From Amycolatopsis coloradensis (GTDB lineage Bacteria; Actinomycetota; Actinomycetes; Mycobacteriales; Pseudonocardiaceae), in NCBI RefSeq assembly GCF_037997115.1, contig NZ_CP150484.1, positions 3,497,649 to 3,545,137 on the forward strand: a DNA stretch of 47,489 bases, read 5' to 3'. Under the pieces are notes generated by a model that did no database searches, was not told the origin of the DNA, and saw only the letters and a list, made by a program, of their open reading frames with translations. Positions 16,868-26,332 of this stretch are shown in pieces. The position numbers and the translations under genes were made by a program. The stretch's first letter is position 1. The number at the start of each line of letters is the position of its first letter.

Positions 16868-17494
16868 CTAGTGACGCGCGAGACCGCCCTGGTGATGCAT
16901 CGGGAGCCGAACTTTCTCGGCGCCGGGGGTCAGGTAGTACTGCGCGACCGGGGCCAGCATCGCGACGATCTCCTCCTCCGAGGCGTTGACCAGCGGCGGG
17001 AGCCCGATGACGTAACGCAGCAGCGCGAACCCGATCATCTGCGCGGCGACCCCGGCCACCCGCACCTTCGGCACGCCGCGCGCCTCGGCGACCCGCGCCA
17101 GTACCGCCCGCTCCAGGAACTGCCGCATCATGGTCGCGACCTGCTCGTTGGTGGTCGCGGACCGGATCATCGCCAGGAACGGCGCGCGGCCGTCCGGGGC
17201 CTGCCAGAGGCCGAGGAACGCGCGGACGAGGCGCTCGCCGATCTCTTCTTCGGGGCCTTCGAGGATCCGGGGGACCAGCTCGCCAGGGTCCACCGGCAGA
17301 TTCATCGACGCGGCGAAGAGCCGTTGCTTGGTGCCGAAGAAATGGTGGAGCAGGGCCGCGTTGACCCCGGCGTCGGCCGCGATGGCGCGGACGGTCGCCC
17401 CGTCGTAGCCCTGTTCGGCGAACCTGCGCCTCGCCGCGTCGAGGATCTCCTCCCGCGTCTCGGTCTGCCCCGGCCGCCGCCCCGCCTGTGCCAT
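16868..17494 (-). CDS. TetR-family regulator, paralogue of the one at 20398-21003
   Basis: The 208-residue protein has the TetR DNA-binding domain at about 10-60 ([34 protein letters not shown]). The C-terminal half ('[28 protein letters not shown]', partly quoted) is closely similar to the TetR beside trpE, so the two are paralogues. The ATG is 6 bases after TAAGCT (complement of 17501-17506), a likely leaderless promoter. Only 39 bp separate it from divergent hisF. Its target could be itself and the sigma genes behind it; no clear operator is seen in the gap. Confidence 0.9.
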   Translation of the reverse strand: MAQAGRRPGQTETREEILDAARRRFAEQGYDGATVRAIAADAGVNAALLHHFFGTKQRLFAASMNLPVDPGELVPRILEGPEEEIGERLVRAFLGLWQAPDGRAPFLAMIRSATTNEQVATMMRQFLERAVLARVAEARGVPKVRVAGVAAQMIGFALLRYVIGLPPLVNASEEEIVAMLAPVAQYYLTPGAEKVRLPMHHQGGLARH

Positions 17495-17533
17495 CCCGCG
17501 AGCTTAGAACGGGTCTTGACTACGCTTGTCCCC

Positions 17534-18307
17534 ATGTCAGTCGCAGTCAGGGTCATCCCGTGTCTCGACGTCGACGCGGGCCGTGTGGTGAAGGGCGTCA
17601 ACTTCGCCGACCTGCGCGACGCCGGCGACCCCGTCGAACTCGCCAGGCTGTACGACGCCGAGGGCGCGGACGAGCTCACGTTCCTCGACGTCACGGCGTC
17701 CTCCGGGGACCGTGAGACCACCTTCGACGTCGTCCGCCGGACCGCGGAACAGGTGTTCATCCCGCTCACCGTCGGCGGTGGCGTGCGCACGAACGACGAC
17801 GTCAACCGGTTGCTGCGCACCGGCGCGGACAAGGTGAGCATCAACACCGCCGCCATCGCGCGGCCGGAGTTCCTGCGCGAGGCGTCCCGCCGGTTCGGCG
17901 CGCAGTGCGTCGTCCTGTCGGTGGACGCGCGCCGGGTCCCCGAGGGGACCGAACCGACTCCGTCCGGTTTCGAGGTGACCACGCACGGCGGGCGCCGCGG
18001 CACCGGGATCGACGCCGTCGAGTGGGCCGCGCGCGGCGAGGAACTGGGCGTCGGCGAGATCCTGCTCAACTCGATGGACGCAGACGGCACCAAGAACGGC
18101 TTCGACCTCGAACTCCTGAGCCAGGTGCGGGCGGCGGTCCGGGTCCCGGTGATCGCCAGCGGTGGCGCCGGCGCGCTCGAGCACTTCCTGCCCGCCGTCG
18201 AGGCAGGCGCGGACGCGGTGCTCGCGGCCAGCGTGTTCCACTTCGGACAGTTGAAGATCGGCGAGGTCAAGAGCGCGCTGCGCGCCGGGGGAGTCGTGGT
18301 CCGGTGA
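17534..18307 (+). CDS. hisF: Imidazole glycerol phosphate synthase cyclase subunit
   Basis: HisF closes the imidazole ring with ammonia from HisH, giving IGP and AICAR. The 257-residue (beta/alpha)8 barrel has both catalytic Asp motifs: '[15 protein letters not shown]' at the N-terminus and 'VLSVDARR' mid-protein, plus the phosphate-binding '[10 protein letters not shown]'. ATG at 17534 is 7 bases after TACGCT (17521-17526), suggesting a leaderless mRNA. Its stop overlaps the next start (GTGA). hisH and other his genes are not in the window; the earlier part of the pathway probably lies elsewhere. Confidence 0.97.
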   Translation: MSVAVRVIPCLDVDAGRVVKGVNFADLRDAGDPVELARLYDAEGADELTFLDVTASSGDRETTFDVVRRTAEQVFIPLTVGGGVRTNDDVNRLLRTGADKVSINTAAIARPEFLREASRRFGAQCVVLSVDARRVPEGTEPTPSGFEVTTHGGRRGTGIDAVEWAARGEELGVGEILLNSMDADGTKNGFDLELLSQVRAAVRVPVIASGGAGALEHFLPAVEAGADAVLAASVFHFGQLKIGEVKSALRAGGVVVR

Positions 18308-18693
18308 TCCTGGCCAAATGGAAGGCCTCCACCGAGGTCAAGGTCGTCTGCGCGCTGCTGCTCGGGCTCGCCCTCGCCTACATCGCGATGGCCGCGATCC
18401 TCATGTTCGCGCCGTACTCCACCGCGCGGACGTTCCTCCTGCCGGGTACGTCGCTGGTCCTCGGCGGTCTCGTCGTGGCGGGACTGGTGCTGAAGATGTC
18501 TTCGGCGCGGTTCGCCGGTTTCGGCGTCAGCTTCCTGTTCGGGTTGCTGCACGCGTTGTCCATGCTGGCGGCGGAACTCTTCTGGGTGAAGATCGTCTCC
18601 GGGCTGCTGTTCGCCGGGTACATCTACACGGCGGTCCTGCTCAACTCGATGCCGGTGAAACGGCACCTTCTCGGAGCCACGAATGACGCTTGA
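18304..18693 (+). CDS. Four-span membrane protein between hisF and hisI, unknown function
   Basis: The 129-residue product has hydrophobic segments at about 15-38, 44-65, 72-92 and 95-115 and no recognised family. The GTG start overlaps the hisF stop (GTGA) and its stop overlaps hisI by 11 bases, so it is certainly translated with the histidine genes. A role in histidine synthesis is not implied by its sequence; it may simply be a conserved passenger. Confidence 0.8.
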   Translation: MILAKWKASTEVKVVCALLLGLALAYIAMAAILMFAPYSTARTFLLPGTSLVLGGLVVAGLVLKMSSARFAGFGVSFLFGLLHALSMLAAELFWVKIVSGLLFAGYIYTAVLLNSMPVKRHLLGATNDA

Positions 18694-19045
18694 CCCCGCC
18701 CTCTCGGATCGCTTGAAGCGCAACGCCGACGGGCTGATCGCCGCCGTCGTCGTCGAACACTCCACATCGGACGTCCTGATGATGGCGTGGATGGACGACG
18801 AGGCGCTCGAACGCACCCTCACGACGCGGCGCGGCACTTATTATTCGCGCAGCCGCAAGGAACTGTGGGTCAAGGGCGAGACATCCGGCCATGTCCAGCA
18901 CGTGCGCGAGGTGCGGATCGACTGCGACGGCGATACCGTTCTCCTGCGCGTCGACCAGACCGGCCCGGCCTGTCACACCGGCACGCACACCTGTTTCGAC
19001 ACCGACGAACGGCTGCTGCTGGCCGACGAGAGCGAGAACCCGTGA
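18683..19045 (+). CDS. hisI: Phosphoribosyl-AMP cyclohydrolase
   Basis: HisI opens the adenine ring of PR-AMP, the third step of histidine synthesis. The 120-residue single-domain enzyme has the core '[10 protein letters not shown]', '[19 protein letters not shown]' and the zinc/magnesium site '[20 protein letters not shown]' with its Cys and Asp ligands. No HisE (pyrophosphohydrolase) domain is fused, as is normal in actinobacteria. ATG at 18683, inside the end of the membrane gene; the stop overlaps the DUF1304 start (GTGA). Confidence 0.96.
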   Translation: MTLDPALSDRLKRNADGLIAAVVVEHSTSDVLMMAWMDDEALERTLTTRRGTYYSRSRKELWVKGETSGHVQHVREVRIDCDGDTVLLRVDQTGPACHTGTHTCFDTDERLLLADESENP

Positions 19046-19404
19046 ATGTCGTCGCCAACGTGCTGGTCGGCATCGTCGCCCTGATCCACCTGTACATCGT
19101 CGTGCTGGAGATGTTCCTGTGGACCACGCCGCGCGCCCGCGCCTCCTTCGGCACCACCGAGGAATTCGCGAAGGAGACCGCGACGCTGGCGGCCAATCAG
19201 GGGCTGTACAACGGTTTCCTGGCCGCCGCGCTGATCTGGGGCCTGATCGCGACCGGCAGCACCGCCTGGCAGTTCAAGATCTACGGCCTCGCCTGCGTGA
19301 TCGTGGCCGGGCTCTACGGGACGGCGACGGCGAGCAAGAAGATCTTCTTCGTGCAGGTGGTCCCCGGCACGCTGGCGCTGATCGCGGTGCTGGCCACTGG
19401 CTGA
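19042..19404 (+). CDS. DUF1304 family membrane protein
   Basis: The 120-residue protein has four membrane spans and the DUF1304 pattern: '[15 protein letters not shown]' in the first span, '[16 protein letters not shown]' in the second and '[13 protein letters not shown]' in the last. The function of the family is unknown. Its GTG overlaps the hisI stop (GTGA), making a four-gene coupled unit hisF-membrane protein-hisI-DUF1304. No hairpin was recognised directly after it. Confidence 0.87.
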   Translation: MNVVANVLVGIVALIHLYIVVLEMFLWTTPRARASFGTTEEFAKETATLAANQGLYNGFLAAALIWGLIATGSTAWQFKIYGLACVIVAGLYGTATASKKIFFVQVVPGTLALIAVLATG

Positions 19405-19523
19405 TCTCGCGGTTCCGCCGACGTGCCTGCTCACTTGTACGCTCGGTGCGCTTCTCCGGTTGCCCTAGCGCGAGACGCGACTCGTTATCCGGAAAACCCG
19501 CTCTTCTCGTTTAACCTCAGTGC

Positions 19524-20129
19524 ATGAAACTGGGGCGAGGGAAAAGAAAGATCGATCGTCCGAGACGACGTCCAAGGGTCGCCGGGCGACCTCCCTCCGC
19601 CGCGGACCACGACTTCACCGAAAGCTTCGAGCCGCCGACGGTCCACGAAGAAGTGGCCAACCCCTTGATCGAGAAACTGTCCCTTCTCGAACAACGGGCG
19701 ACGGCTTGGGCGGTGTTCTGGATCGCTTACTTCGTCGTGTGCCAGATAGTTTCGGAAGATCGCCGATTCGAGGTGCTCGCCCCGCTGTCTTTGGCGGCCT
19801 TCTACGGTATTCCTGCGTGTCTGTACGCCGCCTGGCTCTGGAAGAGTCGCCGCCGCTCCGCTGAGAAGACCGGCTTGCGCGAGGCCACGGCGACGGTCCG
19901 GCCGGGCTGGTTGTATCCCAGGATCGACGTCTATCTCGAGCGCGACTACAAACTGCTCCAGACGAGGCGGTCACTGAGGATCGCTCCACGTTTCGAGGGA
20001 CTCGAGAAGGTTCCCGTCTTCATCGGCGGCGAGGAAACGGACATGATCGTGATCTTCCCGCGCGGACGGTTCTCGAAGGACACGCTCTACACGGTCCCTG
20101 TCAAGGAGATCGAGCCGGACACGGCGTGA
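19524..20129 (+). CDS. Two-span membrane protein with basic N-terminus, unknown function
   Basis: The 201-residue product is not recognised. Residues 1-25 are very basic (Arg/Lys-rich), about 62-80 and 88-106 are hydrophobic, and a soluble C-terminal domain of about 90 residues follows with strands such as 'PRIDVYLERDYKLLQTRR' and 'VIFPRGRFSKDTLY'. The ATG lies 6 bases after TAACCT (19512-19517), a likely leaderless promoter. It is a single gene between the his unit and the second TetR, and a long hairpin follows at 20163. Confidence 0.72.
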   Translation: MKLGRGKRKIDRPRRRPRVAGRPPSAADHDFTESFEPPTVHEEVANPLIEKLSLLEQRATAWAVFWIAYFVVCQIVSEDRRFEVLAPLSLAAFYGIPACLYAAWLWKSRRRSAEKTGLREATATVRPGWLYPRIDVYLERDYKLLQTRRSLRIAPRFEGLEKVPVFIGGEETDMIVIFPRGRFSKDTLYTVPVKEIEPDTA

Positions 20130-20162
20130 GCCGCCCACCTCTCGACGCCGGTTCCGGATGCC

Positions 20163-20209
20163 ATGAAAGGTCCTTTCCTTTCAAAATGTGCAAGGAAAGG
20201 ACCTTTCAT
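20163..20209. terminator. Perfect 18-bp hairpin
   Basis: ATGAAAGGTCCTTTCCTT pairs perfectly with 20192-20209 across an 11-base loop. It starts 34 bases after the stop of the 201-residue gene. The sequence differs from the 40-bp palindrome and is relatively AT-rich for this window. Probably a terminator. Confidence 0.65.
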
Positions 20210-20291
20210 AGCGCGGGCCTGGGTTGTCGAGTGGCGTTTCGGGGTGCTGAGACGTAAGGCGAAGGCCCACCCCCAACGTGAGCGAAGGCGT

Positions 20292-20388
20292 AACTCGCGT
20301 GATCGAAGCCGGAACTCGCGTGCTTGAAAGCCGAACTCCGAGATCCGCCTCCAAGCACGCGAGTCAAGGCTCCAAGTACGCGTGATCG
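20292..20388. repeat. Degenerate short repeats around ACTCGCGTG
   Basis: The unit AACTCGCGTG(A/C)T occurs directly at about 20293 and 20313, and inverted at 20352-20364, where CAAGCACGCGAGT is the exact complement of 20314-20326. A related CAAGTACGCG lies at about 20373. It fills the gap before the TetR gene stop. Function unknown. Confidence 0.6.
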
Positions 20389-20397
20389 CCCGAAAGG

Positions 20398-21003
20398 TCA
20401 GTCGATGTCGCCGGTGAGGTAGCGCTGCACAGTCGGTGCGATCGCGGTGACGAGCGGCTCGATCTCGCTCGAAGCCATCGGCTCAAACTTCGCGACGTAG
20501 CGCACCAGCCCCATCCCGACGAGCTGGGAGGCGCAGAGCGTGGTCCGCAGTTCGACGCGGTCCGAGCCCAGCCCGCCGATGACCTTCGTGAAGAAGTTCT
20601 GGAAGAAGCCGCGCAGCACGGCCGCGGCCTGCTCGTGCCCGGCGACGCTGCGGACGAGCGCCTGGAACACGTCGCCGCCCGCGCCGTCCCATCGGGTGAG
20701 GAAGGTCCGCACGATCCGCTGCCCGAACTCGTCGTCGGGACCGTCGGTCAGCTCGGCGACGAGTTCGCGCGGGTCGAAAGGGAGCTTCAGGATGGCTTGC
20801 CCGAAAAGGCCCTCCTTGCTGCCGAACCAGTGGTTCACCATCGCCGCGTCGACCCCGGCGCGCGTCGCGATCGCGCGCACCGTCGCGCCGTCGAAGCCGC
20901 TCTCGCCGAACACCGCGCGGGCCGCCTCGAGCAGCGCGGTGCGGGTGTCCTGTCCGCCGGGCCGCCGTCCCCGGCGCCGAGCGGTAGTGTCTTCACCAGC
21001 CAT
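20398..21003 (-). CDS. TetR-family regulator divergent from trpE
   Basis: The 201-residue protein has an N-terminal TetR domain ([38 protein letters not shown]) and a C-terminal half like that of the regulator at 16868-17494, so the two are paralogues. ATG at 21003 is preferred: the alternatives at 21054 and 21090 would place a perfect inverted repeat (21032-21051) inside the coding region, where it makes more sense as an operator in the gap. Divergence from trpE does not prove that it controls tryptophan genes. Confidence 0.85.
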   Translation of the reverse strand: MAGEDTTARRRGRRPGGQDTRTALLEAARAVFGESGFDGATVRAIATRAGVDAAMVNHWFGSKEGLFGQAILKLPFDPRELVAELTDGPDDEFGQRIVRTFLTRWDGAGGDVFQALVRSVAGHEQAAAVLRGFFQNFFTKVIGGLGSDRVELRTTLCASQLVGMGLVRYVAKFEPMASSEIEPLVTAIAPTVQRYLTGDID

Positions 21004-21031
21004 GGCGTCATCATGAACGGACCGGGCCAGA

Positions 21032-21051
21032 AATTCAACAATCTTTGAATT
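21032..21051. promoter_or_regulatory. Inverted repeat AATTCAA-N6-TTGAATT, probable TetR operator
   Basis: Perfect 7-bp arms around CAATCT, 29 bases before the TetR ATG and 39 bases before the trpE ATG. It is AT-rich against a GC-rich background. Position and symmetry suit the divergent TetR protein. Confidence 0.65.
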
Positions 21052-21089
21052 CATCCCCCCGTCCCGGCCCGCACGGCCGTTGCAGCACA

Positions 21090-22661
21090 ATGAGCGACAT
21101 GGTCAGCGCCGCAAACGCCAGCCCGTCGGGGCTCGGCTCGGTCAGCCCTTCGCGCGACGAGTTCCGTGCGCTCGCCGAGGGCCGTCGCGTCATCCCCGTT
21201 GTCCGCCGCGTGCTCGCCGACGGTGAGACCCCCATCGGGGTCTACCGCAAGCTCGCCGCCGACCGGCCGGGGACGTTCCTCTTCGAATCGGCGGAGAACG
21301 GCGCGTCGTGGAGCCGATGGTCGTTCATCGGTGTCGACAGTCCCGCCGCGCTGACCGTGCGTGACGGCAAGGCCGTGTGGACCGGCACCCCGCCGGTCGG
21401 CCTGCCGACCGAAGGCGACCCGCTCACCGTGCTGCGTGAGACCGTCGCCGCGCTCCACACCGAGCAGCTGCCCGGGATGCCGCCGCTCACCGGCGGCATG
21501 GTCGGCTACATCGGCTACGACGCCGTCCGCTGGCTCGAACGGCTCCCCGAACTCGCCGAACGCGACCTCGACATCCCCGAGCTCACCATGCTCCTGGCGA
21601 CCGACCTGGCCGCCTTCGACCACCACGAGGGCACCGTCACGTTGATCGCCAACGCGGTCAACTGGGACGACTCGGCCGAGCGCGTCGACGCGGCGTACGA
21701 CGACGCCGTCGCGCGTTTGAACGCGATGACCAAGCAGCTGCACGTCGCGGCCCCGGCCACGGCCGCCGTCTTCGACCGTCCCGCGCCCGAATTCACCCGC
21801 CGCCGCTCCAAGCCGGACTTCCACGCGGCCGTCGAGAAGGCGGTCGAGGCGATCAAGGCGGGCGAAGCGTTCCAAATCGTGCCGTCGCAACGATTCGAGA
21901 TCGAGACCCAGGCCGACGCGCTGGACGTCTACCGTGTCCTGCGCACGTCCAATCCGAGCCCGTACATGTACCTGCTGCGCCTGGACGGCTTCGACATCGT
22001 CGGGTCCAGCCCGGAGTCGCTGGTCACCGTGCGGGACGGCCGCGCGACCACGCATCCGATCGCGGGCACCCGCTGGCGCGGCGCCGACCCGGAGGAGGAC
22101 GCGCAGCTGGCCAAGGACCTGCTGGCGGACGAGAAGGAACGCGCCGAGCACCTGATGCTCGTCGACCTCGGCCGCAACGACCTCGGCAAGGTCTGCAAGC
22201 CCGGCACCGTGCGCGTCGTCGACTTCTTCGACGTCGAGCGCTACAGCCACGTCATGCACATCGTCTCCACGGTCACCGGCGAACTCCTCGACGACAAGAC
22301 GGCTTTCGACGCCGTCGCCGCCTGCTTCCCGGCGGGGACGCTCTCCGGCGCGCCGAAGGTCCGCGCGATGCAGCTGATCGAGGAACTGGAGCCGACCCGC
22401 AGGGCGCTCTACGGCGGCGTCGTCGGGTATCTCGACTTCGCCGGGGACGCCGACACCGCGATCGCGATCCGCACCGCGCTGATGAAGGACGGCACCGCGT
22501 ACGTCCAGGCCGGCGGGGGAGTCGTCGCGGATTCGGTGGCCGACTACGAGGACAACGAGTCGCTCAACAAGGCCCGCACCGTGCTGTCCGCCGTCGCGGC
22601 GGCGCAGACGATGATCGCGGCGGACGAACTCGACCCGGCGGGTGACAGCACTCGTGTCTGA
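21090..22661 (+). CDS. trpE: Anthranilate synthase component I
   Basis: TrpE converts chorismate to anthranilate, using ammonia from a TrpG subunit that is not in this window. The 523-residue product has the N-terminal Trp-binding region ('[20 protein letters not shown]', with the feedback-site Ser), and the chorismate core '[11 protein letters not shown]', '[15 protein letters not shown]', 'HIVSTVTG' and '[12 protein letters not shown]'. Start at ATG 21090 (or 21099). No leader peptide with Trp codons was found upstream, so ribosome-mediated attenuation of the Streptomyces kind is not supported here. Confidence 0.96.
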   Translation: MSDMVSAANASPSGLGSVSPSRDEFRALAEGRRVIPVVRRVLADGETPIGVYRKLAADRPGTFLFESAENGASWSRWSFIGVDSPAALTVRDGKAVWTGTPPVGLPTEGDPLTVLRETVAALHTEQLPGMPPLTGGMVGYIGYDAVRWLERLPELAERDLDIPELTMLLATDLAAFDHHEGTVTLIANAVNWDDSAERVDAAYDDAVARLNAMTKQLHVAAPATAAVFDRPAPEFTRRRSKPDFHAAVEKAVEAIKAGEAFQIVPSQRFEIETQADALDVYRVLRTSNPSPYMYLLRLDGFDIVGSSPESLVTVRDGRATTHPIAGTRWRGADPEEDAQLAKDLLADEKERAEHLMLVDLGRNDLGKVCKPGTVRVVDFFDVERYSHVMHIVSTVTGELLDDKTAFDAVAACFPAGTLSGAPKVRAMQLIEELEPTRRALYGGVVGYLDFAGDADTAIAIRTALMKDGTAYVQAGGGVVADSVADYEDNESLNKARTVLSAVAAAQTMIAADELDPAGDSTRV

Positions 22662-23211
22662 GGCCCCGGCGAAGAAGGCCAAGCGTCCACTGTGGATCGC
22701 CGTGGTGGGCCTGCTGCTGGGCGCGGTCGCGCTGTGGGGTTCTTCGCAGCTCGTGTGGTTCGCGGAGTTCCGCGACGGAGGCGTGCGCGGCACCGTGCTG
22801 TACACGGAAACCGGTTCACAGCGTGCGGTCGCGCTGATTCCGCTCGCGTTGCTGGCGCTTGCCGGCACGGCGGGGCTGATCGCCACCGGCGGCTGGCCAC
22901 GCCGGGTGCTCGGCGTGGTACTCGCCGTGGCCGGTGTCGCCGCGGTGTGGATCGGCGTGGCGGGCGGCTCGTTCAGTGGCTTCGCCGACGGTCTGCCCGT
23001 CGCTCAGCTGGTGGGAGCCCGCGGTCTCGCGATCCTCGGGGGAATTCTCGTGACGGCGGGCGGGTTGGCAGCCATCAAGGGCGCGGGCCGGATGCCTCGT
23101 CTCGGCGCGAAGTACTCGGCGCCGGGAGCGAAGAAGAAGGCCGCCAAGGATCCGGAAACCGAGCTGTGGGAGGCGCTGTCCGAAGGCGAAGATCCCACCG
23201 CGAGCCGGTGA
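22642..23211 (+). CDS. Trp biosynthesis-associated membrane protein (TIGR02234/PF09534 type)
   Basis: The 189-residue protein has four membrane spans (about 17-36, 62-82, 88-108, 128-147) and a Lys-rich tail, the pattern of the actinobacterial family found inside trp operons. It overlaps trpE by 20 bases (GTG 22642; GTG 22654 also possible). The reaction or transport role is unknown; its fixed position between trpE and trpC suggests a link to tryptophan or its precursors. Confidence 0.88.
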   Translation: MTALVSEAPAKKAKRPLWIAVVGLLLGAVALWGSSQLVWFAEFRDGGVRGTVLYTETGSQRAVALIPLALLALAGTAGLIATGGWPRRVLGVVLAVAGVAAVWIGVAGGSFSGFADGLPVAQLVGARGLAILGGILVTAGGLAAIKGAGRMPRLGAKYSAPGAKKKAAKDPETELWEALSEGEDPTASR

Positions 23212-23350
23212 TGGCCGCGGAAAACGCGCGTTTTCGAGATCTACGCCGCGAAAGATGACACGGTTGGCATTCGGAGTAACGGACATACCCGGAACCAGGC
23301 CGTATCCGTGCGGGGGTTAGCATCGTTTCGGCGGGAAGGGGAAGGTTTTT

Positions 23351-23407
23351 GTGAGCGACCTTGCGAAGGAATCCGTGAGTACGACGGCCGGTGAGGAACT
23401 CCGGTGA
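23351..23407 (+). CDS. 18-codon ORF coupled to trpC
   Basis: Starting at GTG 23351 the frame reads [18 protein letters not shown] and stops at the TGA that overlaps the trpC GTG (GTGA, 23404-23407). A purine-rich AAGGGGAAGG lies 5-6 bases upstream, a stronger ribosome site than trpC itself has. It contains no Trp codon, so it is not an attenuator peptide. It could serve to load ribosomes onto trpC by termination-reinitiation, or be a chance ORF. Confidence 0.5.
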   Translation: MSDLAKESVSTTAGEELR

Positions 23408-24213
23408 GCGTGCTCGATGACATCGTCGCCGGCGTCCGTGCCGATCTCGCCGAGCGCGAGGCGGTTCTGCCGTTCGACGAACTGAAGAAGCGCGCGACCC
23501 AGGTCGCGCCCCCACGTGACGTGCTCGCGGCCCTGCGTGAGTCCGGTATCGGCGTCATCGCCGAGGTGAAGCGGCGCAGCCCCTCCAAGGGTGACCTGGC
23601 CGAGATCCCCGATCCGGCCGCGCTGGCGAAGGACTACGCCGACGGCGGCGCCAGGGTGATCAGCGTGCTGACCGAGCAGCGCCGGTTCGGCGGTTCGCTC
23701 GCCGACCTCGACGCGGTCCGCGCGGCTGTCGACATCCCGGTGCTGCGCAAGGACTTCATCGTCAGCCCGTACCAGGTCCACGAGGCGCGGCTGCACGGCG
23801 CGGACATGGTCCTGCTGATCGTGGCGGCCCTGGAGCAGAACGCCCTGATCGCGTTGCTGGACCGGGTCGAATCCCTCGGGATGACCGCGCTGGTCGAGAT
23901 CCACAACGCCGAAGAGGCCGACAAGGCCCTCGAAGCCGGCGCGAAGGTGATCGGCGTCAACGCCCGCAACCTGCACACCCTCGAGGTCGACCGGGACGTC
24001 TTCTCGCGGCTGGCCCCCGGTCTGCCGATGGACGTCTTCAAGATCGCCGAGTCCGGTGTGCGCGGCCCCGGCGACCTGATGTCTTACGCGGGTCACGGTG
24101 CCGACGCCGTCCTGGTGGGCGAAGGGCTCGTAGCTTCGGGCGACCCCAAGGGTGCGCTGGTCAAGCTCGTCACCGCCGGATCGCACCCTGCCTGCCCGAG
24201 GCCTTCCCGATGA
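23404..24213 (+). CDS. trpC: Indole-3-glycerol-phosphate synthase
   Basis: TrpC converts CdRP to indole-3-glycerol phosphate. The 269-residue barrel has '[12 protein letters not shown]' (catalytic Lys), '[18 protein letters not shown]', '[11 protein letters not shown]' and '[13 protein letters not shown]' type motifs. GTG at 23404 gives the canonical start [12 protein letters not shown]. Its stop overlaps the trpB ATG (ATGA). Translation may be coupled to the 18-codon ORF in front. Confidence 0.96.
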   Translation: MSVLDDIVAGVRADLAEREAVLPFDELKKRATQVAPPRDVLAALRESGIGVIAEVKRRSPSKGDLAEIPDPAALAKDYADGGARVISVLTEQRRFGGSLADLDAVRAAVDIPVLRKDFIVSPYQVHEARLHGADMVLLIVAALEQNALIALLDRVESLGMTALVEIHNAEEADKALEAGAKVIGVNARNLHTLEVDRDVFSRLAPGLPMDVFKIAESGVRGPGDLMSYAGHGADAVLVGEGLVASGDPKGALVKLVTAGSHPACPRPSR

Positions 24214-25439
24214 CCATTGAGTACCACGAAGAACCCCACGGCAGGCACGATCCGGACGACCGGGGCTACTACGGCCCGTACGGCGGCCGGTTCATGCCGG
24301 AGGCCCTGATCGGCGTCGTCGACGAGGTCGCGGCCGAGTACGACAAGGCGCGGAACGACCCGGACTTCGTCAACGAGTTCCGGCGTCTGCTGCGTGACTA
24401 CGCCGGCCGTCCGTCGCTGCTCACCGAGGCCAAGCGCTTCGGTGAGCACGCCGGCGGCGCCCGGATCTTCCTCAAGCGCGAGGATCTGAATCACACCGGT
24501 TCGCACAAGATCAACAACGTGCTTGGCCAGGCGTTGCTCACCAAGCGGATGGGCAAGAAGCGGGTCATCGCCGAGACCGGGGCCGGGCAGCACGGCGTGG
24601 CCACCGCCACCGCCTGCGCGCTGCTGGACCTGGAATGCATCGTCTACATGGGCGAGGTCGACACCGAGCGGCAGGCGCTGAACGTGGCGCGCATGAAGCT
24701 GCTCGGCGCCGAGGTCGTCCCGGTGAAGACCGGTTCGCGCACGCTCAAGGACGCGATCAACGAGGCCCTGCGCGACTGGGTCACCAACGCCGACACCACG
24801 CACTACCTGTTCGGTACGGCGGCGGGCCCGTACCCGTTCCCGATGATGGTGCGGAACTTCCACAAGATCATCGGCGAGGAGGCCCGCGTCCAGATCCTGG
24901 AGCAGGCCGGGCGCCTGCCGGACGCCGTCGCGGCCTGCGTCGGTGGCGGATCGAACGCGATCGGCATCTTCCACGGCTTCATCGACGACCCGGAAGTCCG
25001 TCTCGTCGGTCTCGAGCCGGGCGGCGAGGGCATCGAGGGCAACCGCCACGGCGCCACGCTGACCAAGGGCACACCGGGCAACCTGCACGGCGCGATGACG
25101 TACCTGCTGCAGGACGAGGACGGCCAGACCGTCGAGTCGCACTCGATCTCCGCGGGCCTCGACTACCCGGGTGTCGGCCCGGAGCACTCGTGGCTCAAGG
25201 ACAGCGGCCGCGCCGAGTACCGGCCGGTGACCGACGCCGAGGCGATGGACGCGTTCAAGCTGCTTTCGCGCACCGAGGGCATCATCCCGGCGATCGAGTC
25301 GGCGCACGCGCTGGCGGGCGCGCTGGTGCTCGGCCGCGAACTCGGTCCCGAGGGGCTGATCATCGTGAACCTGTCCGGTCGTGGCGACAAGGACATGGAC
25401 ACGGCCGCGAAGTACTTCGGCCTGGTGGAGAACGCATGA
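24210..25439 (+). CDS. trpB: Tryptophan synthase beta chain
   Basis: TrpB joins indole and L-serine using PLP. The 409-residue protein has the PLP Lys in '[11 protein letters not shown]', the catalytic Glu in '[12 protein letters not shown]', the glycine loop '[10 protein letters not shown]' and the C-terminal 'SGRGDKDM' motif. It is coupled to trpC at the front and trpA at the back by ATGA overlaps, in keeping with the alpha2-beta2 complex. Confidence 0.98.
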   Translation: MTIEYHEEPHGRHDPDDRGYYGPYGGRFMPEALIGVVDEVAAEYDKARNDPDFVNEFRRLLRDYAGRPSLLTEAKRFGEHAGGARIFLKREDLNHTGSHKINNVLGQALLTKRMGKKRVIAETGAGQHGVATATACALLDLECIVYMGEVDTERQALNVARMKLLGAEVVPVKTGSRTLKDAINEALRDWVTNADTTHYLFGTAAGPYPFPMMVRNFHKIIGEEARVQILEQAGRLPDAVAACVGGGSNAIGIFHGFIDDPEVRLVGLEPGGEGIEGNRHGATLTKGTPGNLHGAMTYLLQDEDGQTVESHSISAGLDYPGVGPEHSWLKDSGRAEYRPVTDAEAMDAFKLLSRTEGIIPAIESAHALAGALVLGRELGPEGLIIVNLSGRGDKDMDTAAKYFGLVENA

Positions 25440-26227
25440 GCGCGCTGGACGACCTCTTCGCGAAGACCCGGGCGGAGGGACGCGGAGCGCTGATCGGGTA
25501 CCTCCCGGCCGGTTTCCCGACGGTCGACGGGTCGAAGGACCTGCTGGCCGCGGTGGTCGACGGCGGCGCCGACCTGGTCGAGGTGGGCGTGCCCTACTCG
25601 GACCCGGTCATGGACGGCCCGACCATCCAGGCCGCGTCGGTCAGCGCGCTTTCCGGCGGCTTCAAGCTCAAGCACCTGTTCGAGGTCGTCGAGTCGGTGT
25701 CGTCGCGCGGCGGCAAGGCCGTCGTGATGACCTACTGGAACCCGGTGCACCGCTACGGCGTCGATCGCTTCGCGCGGGACCTCGCCGCCGCGGGCGGGCT
25801 CGGCATGATCACCCCGGACCTGATCCCGGACGAGGCCGACGAGTGGATGGCCGCCTCCGAGCAGCATGGTCTGGACCGGATCTTCCTGGTCGCGCCGTCC
25901 TCCTCGGAGGAGCGGATCGCGAAGACCGTCGCGGCCGCTTCGGGCTTCGTGTACGCCACCGCGGTGATGGGCGTGACGGGTGCTCGTGACCAGGTCGGCG
26001 TGCACGCCGAGGAGCTGGTCGAGCGCACCCGCGCGCATACGGAGCTGCCGATCGGCGTCGGGATCGGCGTCCGGTCCGGCGAGCAGGCGGCGCAGGTCGC
26101 CGGTTTCGCGGACGGTGTCATCGTCGGCTCCGCGCTGGTGACCGCCGCCGCGAGCGGACTGGACGCGGTTCGGGAGCTTTCGGCCGAGCTGGCCGCGGGT
26201 GTGCGGAAGACCGTCGCCCCCGCTTGA
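25436..26227 (+). CDS. trpA: Tryptophan synthase alpha chain
   Basis: TrpA cleaves indole-3-glycerol phosphate and passes indole to TrpB. The 263-residue barrel has the catalytic Glu and Asp regions '[19 protein letters not shown]' and '[10 protein letters not shown]', and the phosphate site '[13 protein letters not shown]' near the end. ATG at 25436 overlaps the trpB stop. A large double hairpin ends the operon at 26234. Confidence 0.97.
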   Translation: MSALDDLFAKTRAEGRGALIGYLPAGFPTVDGSKDLLAAVVDGGADLVEVGVPYSDPVMDGPTIQAASVSALSGGFKLKHLFEVVESVSSRGGKAVVMTYWNPVHRYGVDRFARDLAAAGGLGMITPDLIPDEADEWMAASEQHGLDRIFLVAPSSSEERIAKTVAAASGFVYATAVMGVTGARDQVGVHAEELVERTRAHTELPIGVGIGVRSGEQAAQVAGFADGVIVGSALVTAAASGLDAVRELSAELAAGVRKTVAPA

Positions 26228-26233
26228 TCTGAC

Positions 26234-26320
26234 GTGGGCTGAAGGGGCCCTTCACCGCATGCGACGCGGTGAAGGGCCCTTTCGCTGCGTCGCATGCGGC
26301 GAAAGGGCCCTTCAGCCCAC
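26234..26320. terminator. 87-bp double hairpin between convergent trpA and GS-like gene
   Basis: The outer arms (26234-26266 and 26288-26320) are nearly exact complements over 33 bp. Inside, two alternative hairpins can form: one with stem CCCTTCACCGC and one with stem GGGCCCTTTCGC. It lies 7 bases after trpA and 12 bases before the stop of the convergent gene, so it can stop transcription from both sides. Confidence 0.75.
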
Positions 26321-26332
26321 GGTGAGTTCAGC

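Noticed and set aside
21045..21089. Tryptophan attenuator or leader peptide before trpE
   Set aside because: No short ORF with adjacent Trp codons and no terminator/antiterminator pair is visible upstream of trpE.
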